64,000 nt of DNA from Streptomyces sp. R302 (GCF_012927245.1 NZ_JABBGE010000009.1:124001-188000); one strand, 5' to 3'; shown: positions 8,672 to 18,093, numbered from the stretch's first letter. Notes: generated by a model not told the origin, from the sequence alone. Translations and numbers: made by a program.

Positions 8672-10732
8672 GTGCGCAAACTGCTGCCGCTGATCGGCAC
8701 GAACCCGCACGGAGGCGGCCGTTCCGCCCTGACCTGCCGGTTCCGGTGTGGTGACGCCTGCTTCCACGAGGTGCCCAACACCAGCGGCAACGAGTACGTC
8801 GGCGACGTCATAGCCGGTGTGCTGTCGCGCCGTTCCGCACTCCGTGCCGCCGCCGTCGTGACCGTCGCCTCCGCCGCCGGCGGGTCCGTGGTGCTCGGTG
8901 GGGCGCCGGCCGCCGAGGCGCACCCGGGGCACAAGCCCGCGCCGAAGGCCGACGGCGCTCGGGGGCTGCGGTTCGCGTCCGTCGCGCCCAACACCGCCGA
9001 CGCGGTGACCGTGCCGGCCGGGTACGGGCAGAACGTCGTCATCCGGTGGGGCGAGCCGATCCTCCGCGGCGCGCCCGCCTTCGACTCCGAGAAGCAGACC
9101 GCCGCCGCGCAGGCCGGGCAGTTCGGCTACAACAACGACTTCCTCTCGCTGCTGCCGCTGCGCGGCGAGCGCGGGCGCCAGGTGCTCGTCGCCAACCACG
9201 AGTACACGGACGAAATGCTGATGTTCCGGGGGTACGACTCCGAGAACCCGACCCGCGAGCAGGTCGAGATCGCCTGGGCCGCGCACGGCCTCTCCGTCGT
9301 CGTGGTGCAGGAGGAGCACCGGACGGGCAAGCTCTCGCCCGTCTCGCGGCACTACCTGAACCGGCGCCTCCACACCACCAGCGAGTTCGAGCTGACCGGT
9401 CCCGCCGCCGGGTCCGCGCTCGTGCGGACCTCCGTCGACCCGGACGGCCGTACCGTCCTCGGCACGCTCAACAACTGCGCCGGAGGCACCACCCCGTGGG
9501 GCACCACCCTCCACGGCGAGGAGAACTTCAACCAGTACTTCGCCAACGGCTCGTCCGCCACGGACAAGCGGTACGGCGTCGGCACCGGCGCCTCCGAGCG
9601 CAAGTGGGAGCGGTTCGACAAGCGCTTCGACCTCGCGCAGGAGCCGAACGAGGTCCACCGCTTCGGCTGGGTCGTCGAGCTCGACCCGTACGACCCGGAG
9701 TCGACGCCGCGCAAGCGCACCGCGCTCGGCCGGTTCAAGCACGAGGCCGCCCAGCCGCGGCTGACCGCCGACGGCCGTCCGGTCGTCTACATGGGCGACG
9801 ACGAGCGCTTCGACTACTTCTACAAGTTCGTGTCGTCGAAGCGGATGATGAAGGGCGGGTCGCGGAAGGCCCGCGCCCACAACCTCACCCTCCTCGACGA
9901 GGGCACCCTGTACGTCGCCAAGCTGACCGGCGACTCCCCGGCCGCCGAGGTCGACGGCACCGGCAAGCTCCCGAACGACGGCGAGTTCGACGGGTCGGGC
10001 GTCTGGATCCCGCTGGCCACGGCCACCGCGGACGGGGCCGTCTCGCACGTGCCCGGGATGAGCGCCGAGGAGGTCTTCGTCTTCACGCGCCTCGCCGGTG
10101 ACAAGGCCGGTGCGACGAAGATGGACCGCCCCGAGGACGTCGAGCCGTCGCCGCGCTCCGGCCGCGTCTACGTCGCCCTGACGAACAACACCAACCGCGG
10201 CAAGGGCGCCAACCCGGGCGCCGACGAGGCCAACCCGCGCAACCTCAACAAGCACGGGCAGGTCCTGGAGCTCGCCGAGCACTGGGACGACCCGTCGTCC
10301 GACGGCTTCGCCTGGCGCCTCTTCCTCGTCGCCGGCGACCCGAACGACCCGGCCACCTACTTCGCGGGCTACCCGAAGGAGAAGGTCTCCCCGATCTCCT
10401 GCCCGGACAACGTGGCCTTCGACCCGCACGGCAACCTGTGGATCTCCACCGACGGCAACAAGCTCGGCTCGCACGACGGCCTCTTCGGCGTCGCCGTGCA
10501 CGGTGACCGCCGCGGCGAGCTGAAGCAGTTCCTCACGGTGCCGCGCGGCGCCGAGACCTGCGGCCCGATCATCCAGGACCGCCGCGTCCTGGTGGCCGTG
10601 CAGCACCCGGGCGAGGTCGACGGCGCCTCCGTCGAGAACCCGGCCTCCGTCTGGCCCGACGGCCCCGGCAGGATCGTCCGCCCGTCCGTCGTCGCCGTCT
10701 GGCGCCAGGACGGCCGCGACATCGGCGTCTGA
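8672..10732 (+). CDS. phoX: PhoX-family secreted alkaline phosphatase (DUF839)
   Basis: The 686-residue protein begins with a cytoplasm-facing N-terminal segment (L-P-L-I-G-T-N-P-H-G-G-G) and then a Tat signal (S-R-R-S-A-L-R-A-A-A-V-V-T-V-A-S-A-A-G-G), as in PhoX exported folded with Ca and Fe. Family signatures include G-Y-N-N-D-F (residues ~151-156), N-H-E-Y-T, a later G-T-L-N-N-C-A-G-G-T-T-P-W-G-T block containing the conserved Cys, and M-D-R-P-E-D-V near the C-terminal half. It hydrolyses phosphate esters outside the cell. The GTG at 8672 has a perfect AGGAGG 5 bp upstream. The PHO box upstream supports the assignment. Confidence 0.92.
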   Translation: MRKLLPLIGTNPHGGGRSALTCRFRCGDACFHEVPNTSGNEYVGDVIAGVLSRRSALRAAAVVTVASAAGGSVVLGGAPAAEAHPGHKPAPKADGARGLRFASVAPNTADAVTVPAGYGQNVVIRWGEPILRGAPAFDSEKQTAAAQAGQFGYNNDFLSLLPLRGERGRQVLVANHEYTDEMLMFRGYDSENPTREQVEIAWAAHGLSVVVVQEEHRTGKLSPVSRHYLNRRLHTTSEFELTGPAAGSALVRTSVDPDGRTVLGTLNNCAGGTTPWGTTLHGEENFNQYFANGSSATDKRYGVGTGASERKWERFDKRFDLAQEPNEVHRFGWVVELDPYDPESTPRKRTALGRFKHEAAQPRLTADGRPVVYMGDDERFDYFYKFVSSKRMMKGGSRKARAHNLTLLDEGTLYVAKLTGDSPAAEVDGTGKLPNDGEFDGSGVWIPLATATADGAVSHVPGMSAEEVFVFTRLAGDKAGATKMDRPEDVEPSPRSGRVYVALTNNTNRGKGANPGADEANPRNLNKHGQVLELAEHWDDPSSDGFAWRLFLVAGDPNDPATYFAGYPKEKVSPISCPDNVAFDPHGNLWISTDGNKLGSHDGLFGVAVHGDRRGELKQFLTVPRGAETCGPIIQDRRVLVAVQHPGEVDGASVENPASVWPDGPGRIVRPSVVAVWRQDGRDIGV

Positions 10733-10774
10733 TCCGGCAGCGGTACGGGAGGGCCGGGGGCGGGGGCCTGGCGG

Positions 10775-11764
10775 TCAGCCGATCCCCAGGCCCTCCCGGA
10801 ACCGGACGAACTGCTCCCCCGGGTCCCCCGTGTACGCCCACGGGACCCACGCCGCCCGCGCGCCGAGCAGGCCCATCAGCTCCCGCGCCAGCTCCACCTG
10901 ACCCGCGTAACAGGCCGCGTGGGCGAGGAAGTTGAGGTCTCCCACCTCCTCCGGCGCGAGGGGTCGGGCAGCGTCCCGGCCGCCGATCCAGCGGTCGTGG
11001 GTGCGCCGCAGCTCGGTCACCGCCAGTTCGTGCTTCCAGTGCTGGTCGAAGCCGCGCACCGGGCCGCGCCCCAGCGCCCCGTCGGCGATGTAGCGGTACT
11101 CCTCCACCCGCGCGACCTGCACCAGGACCGGCAGCGCCGAGCCGGGCGGTGCCACTCCCGCCGCGTCCCGTGCGAAGTCGTACATCGAGCCGTGGGTGCC
11201 GTGCCAGCGGGCCGAGAGGTAGCGGAGGACCTGGACGTGGCCCTCGATGCTGTACGGGTCGCGGCGGCGCAACTCGTCGAACCAGTAGCGGAGGTCGCGG
11301 CGCGGGACGCCACCCTCGTACAGCCGCGCCACCGAGAGCAGCGACACCCAGGGCATCGGGTCGGCGGGGGCCGCTTCCGCCGCGCTGCGGCAGGCGTCGA
11401 CGGCCGCGTCGATCCTGGCCCGGTCGACGGCGGCGCCCCTCCCCGCGGCGATGGCCGCGTCGAAGACCCGTACGACCTCGGTCGCCGCCCGCAGCACCGC
11501 CGCGTCCGCGCTGTGCGGTTCGGCCGCCCGCCAGGTCTCGACGGTGGAGCTGCCGGCGGCGGCGTGCGAGAGCAGCCGGACGCGGTGGGTGCGGCGGGCC
11601 CAGTCGTCTCCGGTGGCGGCGAGCAGGTCGCGTACGCCCTGCCAGCGGCCGATGACGATGTCGTGGCGGGCCTCCGTCAGCGCGCGGTCACCGAAGTCCG
11701 GGTCGAAGTCGGGGGTGAACCGCTCCGCGCGGGACCGTCTGAGGGGGCGTCGGCGTACGCCCAT
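10775..11764 (-). CDS. hypothetical protein, helical (TPR-like)
   Basis: This 329-residue cytoplasmic protein has no signal peptide or membrane segment. It is rich in Trp, Arg and Ala and predicted largely helical, with repeated A-x-x-x-W/L-P-W-V-S-L-L-S-V-A-R-L-Y segments reminiscent of TPR-like solenoids. I do not recognise a catalytic motif. The ATG at 11764 overlaps the sense of a leftward cluster: the downstream end is separated by only 42 bp from the convergent phoX stop, and the upstream permease gene ends 64 bp away, so co-transcription with the permease is possible. Confidence 0.7.
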   Translation of the reverse strand: MGVRRRPLRRSRAERFTPDFDPDFGDRALTEARHDIVIGRWQGVRDLLAATGDDWARRTHRVRLLSHAAAGSSTVETWRAAEPHSADAAVLRAATEVVRVFDAAIAAGRGAAVDRARIDAAVDACRSAAEAAPADPMPWVSLLSVARLYEGGVPRRDLRYWFDELRRRDPYSIEGHVQVLRYLSARWHGTHGSMYDFARDAAGVAPPGSALPVLVQVARVEEYRYIADGALGRGPVRGFDQHWKHELAVTELRRTHDRWIGGRDAARPLAPEEVGDLNFLAHAACYAGQVELARELMGLLGARAAWVPWAYTGDPGEQFVRFREGLGIG

Positions 11765-11828
11765 GGGGGCCTCCTTCGCTCACGAAGTACCGGGTGTCGT
11801 CGTCAGAAGTCCGGGTCGGAAGTCCGGG

Positions 11829-13301
11829 TCAGAAGTCCGTGGCGTAGCTCTTGTCCCGGAGGTGGGCGCCGGGGGAGGCGGGGGCGGCCTCTCCGGCGGC
11901 GGCGAGGGCGCGGCGCGCGTCGAGGCGGGCGGGCCGGTAGTAGTCGCTGCCGCGGCGCCAGTACACGGCCATGGGGACGAGACCGGTGGCGAGGCCGCCG
12001 AGGCCGATGGTGAGTGCGGTGGTGGACAGTTCGCCGAGCGACTCGACGAAGGCCCACAGCATGAACGCCGAGCCGAGCAGCGGCCACACCCCGCCGAGCA
12101 GCAGGTTCTTCGCCGAGCGCAGCAGCAGCGACTTGTACGCGACGGCGGCGGCGATGCCGGCCAGGCCGTAGTAGAAGGCGATCTGGAGGCCGATCGCGGC
12201 GACCGCGTCCCGCAGGATCCGCTGGACGGAGCCGGCGGCGGCCGCGGCGACGAAGAGGGCGAGGGCGGCGGCGCCGACGGCGGCGATCGCGACCCACGGC
12301 GTGTTCCAGCGGCGGTGGACGAGGCCGAGGGCGGCCGGCAGGGTCCGGTCGCGGCCCATCGCGAAGAGCGAGCGGGTCACCTGGAGCAGGGTGGTCTCCA
12401 GGGTCGCGACGGTCGACAGGATCACGGCCACGACCAGCAGTTTCCCGCCGACGCCGGGCCAGATCTCCTCACCGAGGACGGCGAGCACGTTCGGTCCCGC
12501 GGCCAGGATCCGGTCGGCGGGCAGCAGCACGTTCACGGCGACCGTGGCGGCGACGAAGAGGAGGAAGACGAAGCCGACGCCGACGAGCGCGGCGAGCCCG
12601 GCGGTCCGCCGGCTGTTCCGGGTCTCCTCGCTGAGGTTGCTGGTGACGTCCCAGCCCCAGTAGTAGAACGCGGCGATCAGCGCGCCCGCCGCGAAGCCCT
12701 CCGGCCCGTGGAAGTGCCCGATCCCGAACCACGACCAGTCGAAGGCGACCGCCCGGCCCCGGTGCGCCACCGCCGCCAGGATGAAGGCGAGCAGGACGGC
12801 CATTTCGGCGCCCGACATGAGGAGTTGGGCCCGGACGGTGAGCCGGGTGCCGCCGAGGACGACGCCGAGCATCAGCAGGAACCAGCAGGCGCCGACGGCC
12901 GCCGCCAGCGGGGTGGAGGAGGCGAGGCCGGGGGCGAAGAGGGCGAGGGTGAGCGAGCCGGCGGGGAGCGAGCCCGCGACCATGAACACGGTGGCGGCGA
13001 AGACCAGCGCCCAGCCGGAGAGGAAGCCCAGGAACGGGTGGAGGGTGCGGCCCACCCAGGAGTAGCCGGCGCCCGCGTTGACGTCGATCCGGCCGAGGCG
13101 GGCGTAGGCGAGGACGATGCCGAACATCGGTATCGCGCAGTAGAGGAGCGCGGCAGGGCCCGCGAGCCCGACCGCGCCGAAGAGGACGGCGGTGGTGGCG
13201 GCGAGCGAGTAGGCGGGGGCGCTGCCGGCGACGGCCATCACGATGGTGTCGAAGGTGCCGAGGACGTTGGGCTGGAGCCCTCTGCTCGTGGTCGTGCGCA
13301 T
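11829..13301 (-). CDS. APC-superfamily amino acid permease
   Basis: The 490-residue integral membrane protein has 12-14 hydrophobic segments. It opens with the APC pattern G-x-x-x-x-V-L-G-T-F-D-T-I-V-M-A-V-A-G-S-A-P-A-Y-S, with the helix-1 break (AGSAPAYS) that forms the substrate site, and has W-G-W-D-V-T-S-N-L-S-E-E in helix 6. It probably imports an amino acid or polyamine by proton or Na symport; specificity cannot be read. The stop region (11804-11840) contains three near-identical GAAGTCCG(GGTC) units, so the C-terminus has been extended or trimmed by short duplication. Confidence 0.9.
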   Translation of the reverse strand: MRTTTSRGLQPNVLGTFDTIVMAVAGSAPAYSLAATTAVLFGAVGLAGPAALLYCAIPMFGIVLAYARLGRIDVNAGAGYSWVGRTLHPFLGFLSGWALVFAATVFMVAGSLPAGSLTLALFAPGLASSTPLAAAVGACWFLLMLGVVLGGTRLTVRAQLLMSGAEMAVLLAFILAAVAHRGRAVAFDWSWFGIGHFHGPEGFAAGALIAAFYYWGWDVTSNLSEETRNSRRTAGLAALVGVGFVFLLFVAATVAVNVLLPADRILAAGPNVLAVLGEEIWPGVGGKLLVVAVILSTVATLETTLLQVTRSLFAMGRDRTLPAALGLVHRRWNTPWVAIAAVGAAALALFVAAAAAGSVQRILRDAVAAIGLQIAFYYGLAGIAAAVAYKSLLLRSAKNLLLGGVWPLLGSAFMLWAFVESLGELSTTALTIGLGGLATGLVPMAVYWRRGSDYYRPARLDARRALAAAGEAAPASPGAHLRDKSYATDF

Positions 13302-13602
13302 GACGGTGTCCTCGGAGTCCTGGGAGCGGGCGTGGGGGGTTCCGGACGACGGAGGGGGAACGGAGGGGAGGGGAGAAGGAGGAGTGCGGGCAGGGTGAAG
13401 TGGCGTGGCGGGCGGGCCGGGTGACGGGTTCCGTGCGGGCGCGGGCAGGGGGGTACGGCAGGGGACGGGCAGCCTGCGGACGCTGATCACATCGGGGCGG
13501 TCGAGCGCATCGTAGTCGCCCGGATGGAATCCGGTAACGGTGCCAGGAAGGTTCCGTTCCGTGACCGCCGGTAAGTCCGTCGACGCGCCCCCGGCGGAGG
13601 GT
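13302..13602. other. intergenic region between permease and FUSC gene
   Basis: No gene is visible in these 301 bp. The segment is G-rich on the + strand. It should hold the promoter of the leftward permease gene and the 3' end of the leftward FUSC transcript. A loose inverted element around 13530-13575 (CCGGTAACGG... CCGCCGG) is the only structure I see. Confidence 0.5.
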
Positions 13603-15573
13603 TTACGGGCCTTCCGGGGGCAGTTCGGGCCCGGCGATGGCGCGGGCGGCGCGGACCTCCTGGCGGAGCGGGGCGAGGACGCCGTCCTCGTCGTCGGGAA
13701 GTGCGGCGCGGACCGCGACGAGGGTCTCGGTGGCGCGCAGCCCGTCGGCGAGTTCGCGCAGCTCGCGCGCCACCTCGGCGACCTCCGCCGGGTCCGGTGG
13801 CGGGGCGCCGTGCGCGACGCGGATGCGGGCGGCGGTGGTGGCGTCCACGATCCGCTCGACGGCGATGGCGAGCGGCCACCAGGCGGCGGCGCGGGTGCCG
13901 GTCGGCGGCGGTTCGGTGAGGGCGCGCTGGAACTCGGAGCGGACCGCCGACAGGTCCCGGTACAGCTTGCGGCGGGCCCGCAGCCGGCCGGTGTCGGCAC
14001 CGGCCCGCGGGGGGCCGGGCGGGAAGGCGCGGTCCACGTACGCGGCCGCGTCCGCGACCGCGTCGGCGAGCCGGTCGCCGATCCGGCTGTGCCAGGACTC
14101 GGGCCAGAGCAGGTAGCCGGCGACCAGCGCGATGGCGCAGCCGATGAGGGAGTCGTAGAGGCGGGGCAGGACGAGGTCGAAGCCCTGCTGGTTGAGGGCG
14201 TCGGAGAGCAGCAGGATGACGGGGGTGACGGCCGCGGTCTGGAAGGCGTACCCCTTCGCGGAGAAGACCGGGATGAGCGCGGCGAGCACCGCCATCACCG
14301 GCACGTCCCACCAGCCCCGTGGCACCTCGGCGAGGACGAGGGCGGCGGAGACCAGGCCCAGGCAGGTGCCGACGGCGCGCAGCACGGCACGGGAGAAGAC
14401 CGAGCCGAAGTCGGGCTTCAGCACGAAGGTGACGGTGAGCGCGACCCAGTACGAGCGCGGCACGGCGATCAGCGAGACGAGGGACTGGGCGAGGCCGATG
14501 CAGAGCGCGAGGCGGAGCCCGTACCGCCAGGAGGGCGCGGACAGCAGCGTCGTGCGGGTGGCGCGGCGGACGCGGACGGCGAGGGAGGCGGGGCGGCCGA
14601 GGCGGTCGTCGACGTCGTAGGGGTTGGGTTCGGCCGCGCGGACGACGGTCGCGGCGTGCCGGAGCGCGTGCTCGACGGCCTTGTCGGAGGGGCGGTCGGA
14701 GGGCGGGAGGGCCGGTTCGGCGAGGTCGGTGCGGCCGTGCTCCACGGCGTCGGCGAGCTCGCGGATCGTCGCGGCGACGGCCGGTGGCAGCGGACCGCGC
14801 ACGCGGGCGCGGAGGTCGGCGGCGGGCGCGGCCTCCAGGAGCGGGATCAGCACGTTGAGCTGGGCGAGCAGCCGGGCCAGGGAGGAGGTGCGGCCGTGCT
14901 GGCGGGTGCGGCGGGCCAGGATCAGGTCGTACGACTGGTTCAGCGAGCCGGTCACCGCGTGGCGCTTCTCCTGGTACGCCTCCGAGCCCGCCGCCTCGTA
15001 CAGGTCGGCGAGCGTCCGGTAGGTGGCCGCCACCGCGGCCCGCTCCGGCGCGGCGCGGCGCAGCGGCCAGCCGAGCAGGGTGAGCGCGAGGACGACGAGA
15101 CCGCCGAGGCCCAGGAGGACGGGCGCCTTCCACCACGGCGCGGGCATCGGGAGGCCGACGCCGACGACGGCGTTGAGGAGCAGGAGGAGACCGGAGGCGG
15201 AGGCGACCGCGCCGATCGAGGAGATCATCCCGGAGACCAGCGCGACGAGGGTGAGGGTGGCGACGGCGAGCCAGCCGTGCCCGAAGACGAGCGTCCCGAG
15301 CGTCACGCCGAGGGCGCCGAACAGCTGCGGGACGGCGATGTTGAAGACGCGCATCCGGTAGGCGTCGGCGGTGTCCCCGATGACGCCCGACAGCGCGCCC
15401 ATCGAGACGAGGGCGCCCTCGGCGGGGCGGTCCAGGGCGAGGCCGGCGGCGAGGGGGAGGGAGAGGGCGAGGGCGGCGCGGAGGGTGGCCGGCCAGGGGA
15501 TGGGGGCGGGTTCCGGCCGCAGTCCTGCCGTCAGCCACGCCGGCGGCCCCATCCGCCCGGTCCCAGAACCCAT
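13603..15573 (-). CDS. FUSC-family membrane exporter-like protein
   Basis: The 656-residue protein has the duplicated layout of FUSC/aromatic-acid-exporter proteins. There is an N-terminal block of about six membrane helices, a soluble helical middle (~residues 180-360), a second helical block with the signature P-R-S-Y-W-V-A-L-T-V-x-F-V-L-K-P-D-F, and a soluble C-terminal helical domain. Relatives export aromatic acids or modify the envelope. The start at 15573 was chosen because it precedes the first positively charged amphipathic segment. It is read leftward and lies downstream of a large inverted repeat. Confidence 0.85.
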   Translation of the reverse strand: MGSGTGRMGPPAWLTAGLRPEPAPIPWPATLRAALALSLPLAAGLALDRPAEGALVSMGALSGVIGDTADAYRMRVFNIAVPQLFGALGVTLGTLVFGHGWLAVATLTLVALVSGMISSIGAVASASGLLLLLNAVVGVGLPMPAPWWKAPVLLGLGGLVVLALTLLGWPLRRAAPERAAVAATYRTLADLYEAAGSEAYQEKRHAVTGSLNQSYDLILARRTRQHGRTSSLARLLAQLNVLIPLLEAAPAADLRARVRGPLPPAVAATIRELADAVEHGRTDLAEPALPPSDRPSDKAVEHALRHAATVVRAAEPNPYDVDDRLGRPASLAVRVRRATRTTLLSAPSWRYGLRLALCIGLAQSLVSLIAVPRSYWVALTVTFVLKPDFGSVFSRAVLRAVGTCLGLVSAALVLAEVPRGWWDVPVMAVLAALIPVFSAKGYAFQTAAVTPVILLLSDALNQQGFDLVLPRLYDSLIGCAIALVAGYLLWPESWHSRIGDRLADAVADAAAYVDRAFPPGPPRAGADTGRLRARRKLYRDLSAVRSEFQRALTEPPPTGTRAAAWWPLAIAVERIVDATTAARIRVAHGAPPPDPAEVAEVARELRELADGLRATETLVAVRAALPDDEDGVLAPLRQEVRAARAIAGPELPPEGP

Positions 15574-15609
15574 GCCCCCAACGTACGCGCGCCCGCCCGA
15601 CGCCACCGT

Positions 15610-15758
15610 GTGGGCAGGCGTTCCGCAGGGCGGAACGGGTGGGCACACCCACGGTGCGGCCGCACATGTGCGGGGCGTTCAGGCGCGGGAACCTGGGCCC
15701 GGTGCAGGGCGCCGTCCGTTGTGCCCACCCGTTCCGCCCTTGCGGAACGTATGCCCAC
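15610..15758. repeat. inverted repeat with 37/38-bp nearly identical arms
   Basis: Left arm 15610-15646 and right arm 15721-15758 are reverse complements except for two substitutions and one indel. Each arm is itself dyad-symmetric around GTTCCGC...GCGGAAC. The 74-bp interior carries no gene. The structure occupies the gap between the FUSC gene and the DUF2630 gene. It looks like a palindromic dispersed element rather than a simple terminator. Confidence 0.85.
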
Positions 15759-15774
15759 AACGGCCTGGGGCCGG

Positions 15775-16011
15775 CTAGTTGCGGTAGGACTCGACTTCCG
15801 CGGCGGGGCGGAGGGTGGCCGTGTCGGGGTCCTCGCCGAACTCGGACTTGGCGCGCCGCTGCCGGAGCAGGTCCCAGCACTGGTCGAGGCGCACCTCAAG
15901 CTCCGCGAGGCGTTCGCGTTCCTCGGGGAGGAGGCCGCCGGTGCGCCCGCGCAGGGCGCGTTCCTCCTCCACGAGCGCTCCGATGTCGTCGAGGATCTGC
16001 TCGTTGTCCAT
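15775..16011 (-). CDS. DUF2630 family small protein
   Basis: This 78-residue soluble protein matches DUF2630: M-D-N-E-Q-I-L-x-x-I-G-A-L-V-E-E-E-R-A-L-R at the N-terminus, a central coiled helix with L-x-x-L-E-V-x-L-D-Q-C-W-D-L-L-R-Q-R-R-A, and a C-terminal R-P-A-x-x-V-E-S-Y tail. Function is unknown; it is widespread in actinobacteria. It follows the EEP membrane gene on the same strand with a 17-bp gap, so the two are probably co-transcribed. Confidence 0.88.
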   Translation of the reverse strand: MDNEQILDDIGALVEEERALRGRTGGLLPEERERLAELEVRLDQCWDLLRQRRAKSEFGEDPDTATLRPAAEVESYRN

Positions 16012-16028
16012 GTTCCCAGCGTCGCCGA

Positions 16029-17096
16029 TCAGCGCCCTTCGTGCAGGTCGAGGTCGGCGAGGACGGCCCGGTGGTCGCTGCCGGGGAGGGGGAGGAAGCG
16101 GGTGGCGACGGGCGTGAGGGTGTGGGAGGAGAGGACGTGGTCGATCTGGACGTACGGCGGCAGCGGGCCCTCCGCCGGCCAGGTCGGGGTGCGGGAGGCG
16201 CCGGTGACGCGGGCCGCGTCGAGGAGGGAGGGGGAGGTGAGGAAGGCGCGGTAGGCGGCGTGGTCCTGGGAGGCGTTGAAGTCGCCGGCGAGGACGAGCG
16301 CTTCGTCCGCCGGGCGGGAGGTGATCTCCGCGTGCAGCCGGGCCAGTTCCGTCTTCCAGAGGCCGACCTGGTCGGGCAGCGGCGGCATCGGGTGCGCGAG
16401 CTGGAGCCGTACGGCCCGTCCGGCGATCTCGGCCGTCGCGCCCGGCATGCCCATCGTGGCGGGGACGGCGGACCGGTCGCGCAGCGGGTAGGCGCTGAGG
16501 ATGACGGAGCCCTTCGAGCCCTCCTCGTCCACGGAGACCCGGTGCGGCAGCTGCCGGGAGAGCGCGGCGGTGAGGGTCCGCGCGCAGCGGGGGTCGCACT
16601 CGGAGACGTACAGGAGCTGGGGTTTCTCGCGGCGGGCGAGGTCGACGAGGGAGCCGGTGGCCTGCCCGAACTCGACGTTCGCGGCGATCACGCGGATCCG
16701 CGCGAGCGGGGGGCCGTAGGAGTACACGAGCATCGGGGGGAGCGTCGTCCAGGCCGTGAAGGCGAGGACGAGGACCGCGAGGAAGGTCAGGGGCCGGTGC
16801 CGTGAGGCCGCCGCGCACAGCACGCCCAGGGCGGCGGGGACGGTCAGCCAGGGGAGGAGGGAGAGGAGCTGCGGGACGGGTGTGACGCCGTCCGTGCCGT
16901 ACGCCTTGCAGCCGGCGACGACCGCGGGGACGACCAGGAGCAGCCCGGCGGCCCAGGCGGCGGCGCGGGTGCCGGGCCTGGGCCGGAGGGGTGCGGGCGG
17001 CGGGGACGGGAGTGCGGGCGCGGTGGTCCCCGCGACGGGCGTCGGCTGGGCGTCGGGCGTCGGCTGGGCGTCGTCGGATGCGAGGGCTCGGTCCAC
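16029..17096 (-). CDS. membrane-anchored endonuclease/exonuclease/phosphatase family protein
   Basis: The 355-residue protein has a Pro-rich N-terminus and three hydrophobic segments (about residues 45-125). An external EEP domain follows, with R-V-I-A-A-N-V-E-F-G, L-L-Y-V-S-E (catalytic Glu), L-A-G-D-F-N-A and P-G-S-D-H-R-A-V. It resembles membrane EEP proteins of the VanJ/teicoplanin-resistance-associated group, which act on lipid-linked or phosphodiester substrates; that role is only suggested by architecture. It begins 4 bp after the stop of the upstream lipoprotein gene, implying an operon. The N-terminus contains a duplicated D-A-Q-P-T-P. Confidence 0.85.
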   Translation of the reverse strand: MDRALASDDAQPTPDAQPTPVAGTTAPALPSPPPAPLRPRPGTRAAAWAAGLLLVVPAVVAGCKAYGTDGVTPVPQLLSLLPWLTVPAALGVLCAAASRHRPLTFLAVLVLAFTAWTTLPPMLVYSYGPPLARIRVIAANVEFGQATGSLVDLARREKPQLLYVSECDPRCARTLTAALSRQLPHRVSVDEEGSKGSVILSAYPLRDRSAVPATMGMPGATAEIAGRAVRLQLAHPMPPLPDQVGLWKTELARLHAEITSRPADEALVLAGDFNASQDHAAYRAFLTSPSLLDAARVTGASRTPTWPAEGPLPPYVQIDHVLSSHTLTPVATRFLPLPGSDHRAVLADLDLHEGR

Positions 17097-17100
17097 TCCG

Positions 17101-17556
17101 TCAGTGTCGCAGGGCCCGTTCGATCTCCGCGGTCGTCGGGCCGGTCAGGGTCCGATTGCTGCGCGCCGTACCGGACTTGGAGGCTCCGGCGGGGACGGCG
17201 TCGAGGGTGAGGACGACGGTGTCGAGGAAGTTCCCGCCGTCGTCCCGGAAGGTGACCAGGACCGTGTAGTCGGCGGTCGCGTCCTTCGGGTTCGTGGCGG
17301 TGACGGTGGCGACCGTGCGGTCGCCGTCGACGGAGGTCGGTCCCGCGGTCACCTCGTCGGTGGCGTTCGCCCCGTCCTTGATCTCGTCCATCTTCCGCTG
17401 CGCGGCCGAGGCGACCGCGGAGCTCGCCGAGGAGACGATGTCCCCGGCGGTCTCCTTGGCCGCGTCGCAGCCGGTCGCGGCGCCCGCGACGGCGCCGGTC
17501 ACGGCGAGGGCGAGGAGCGCGGCCCCGAACCGCGGGCGCCGTCGGCGGGTGCCCAC
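17101..17556 (-). CDS. putative lipoprotein
   Basis: This 151-residue protein has a basic N-terminus, hydrophobic stretch and a lipobox-like A-A-T-G-C (Cys ~30), so it should be a lipoprotein on the outer face of the membrane. The mature part has a helical region followed by a beta-rich domain with T-V-A-T-V-T-A-T-N-P-K-D-A-T-A-D-Y, similar to FxLYD-type immunoglobulin-like domains. The start is GTG. It lies between the DUF7144 gene (1-bp gap) and the EEP gene (4-bp gap) in one leftward operon. Confidence 0.78.
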   Translation of the reverse strand: MGTRRRRPRFGAALLALAVTGAVAGAATGCDAAKETAGDIVSSASSAVASAAQRKMDEIKDGANATDEVTAGPTSVDGDRTVATVTATNPKDATADYTVLVTFRDDGGNFLDTVVLTLDAVPAGASKSGTARSNRTLTGPTTAEIERALRH

Positions 17557-17557
17557 G

Positions 17558-18010
17558 TCAGTACCGCTCGTTCCGGCCGTACTGGTCGTCCGTGGCCAGG
17601 GCCCAGATCACGAAGACCGAGACGGCCATCGAGAAGAGCGCCCACCACGGCTGGTAGGGGATGAAGAGGAACTGCGCGAGGAGGTTGAGGGAGGCCAGCG
17701 AGATACCGGCGACCCGGCCCCACTCGGCGCCCTTGAGGATCCCGTAACCGGCGATCGCGACGATGATGCCGAGGATCAGGTGGATCCAGCCCCAGGTGGT
17801 GAGGTTGAACTTGAAGACGTAGTCGCCGACGCGGGCGTAGACGTCGTCCTCGGCGATCCCGGCGATGCCCTGGAAGACGTCCAGGATGCCGGTGACCAGC
17901 ATGAGGACACCGGCGAAGAGCGTTCCGCCGGAGGACCAGGCCTCCGAGGTGCTCGACCTCGGGGGTCGGGGGGCGCCGTCAGGTCGCGGGGGTGTGCTGT
18001 TCTGGCTCAT
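17558..18010 (-). CDS. DUF7144-type four-helix membrane protein
   Basis: The 150-residue protein has a polar N-terminal tail and four hydrophobic helices: G-T-L-F-A-G-V-L-M-L-V-T-G-I-L-D-V-F-Q-G, then T-W-G-W-I-H-L-I-L-G-I, a third with R-V-A-G-I-S-L-A-S-L-N, and a fourth with P-Y-Q-P-W-W-A-L. This arrangement is characteristic of the actinobacterial DUF7144 membrane family, function unknown. It heads the leftward operon ending with the DUF2630 gene and is divergent from the Rrf2 gene. Confidence 0.82.
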   Translation of the reverse strand: MSQNSTPPRPDGAPRPPRSSTSEAWSSGGTLFAGVLMLVTGILDVFQGIAGIAEDDVYARVGDYVFKFNLTTWGWIHLILGIIVAIAGYGILKGAEWGRVAGISLASLNLLAQFLFIPYQPWWALFSMAVSVFVIWALATDDQYGRNERY

Positions 18011-18093
18011 GGCCCCATAGTGGGATCAATGCGAACAATCCGGCCTTCCGATTGCTCCGAACGGGTAGGGCGATCGCGCTTGCGAACTCGTAA

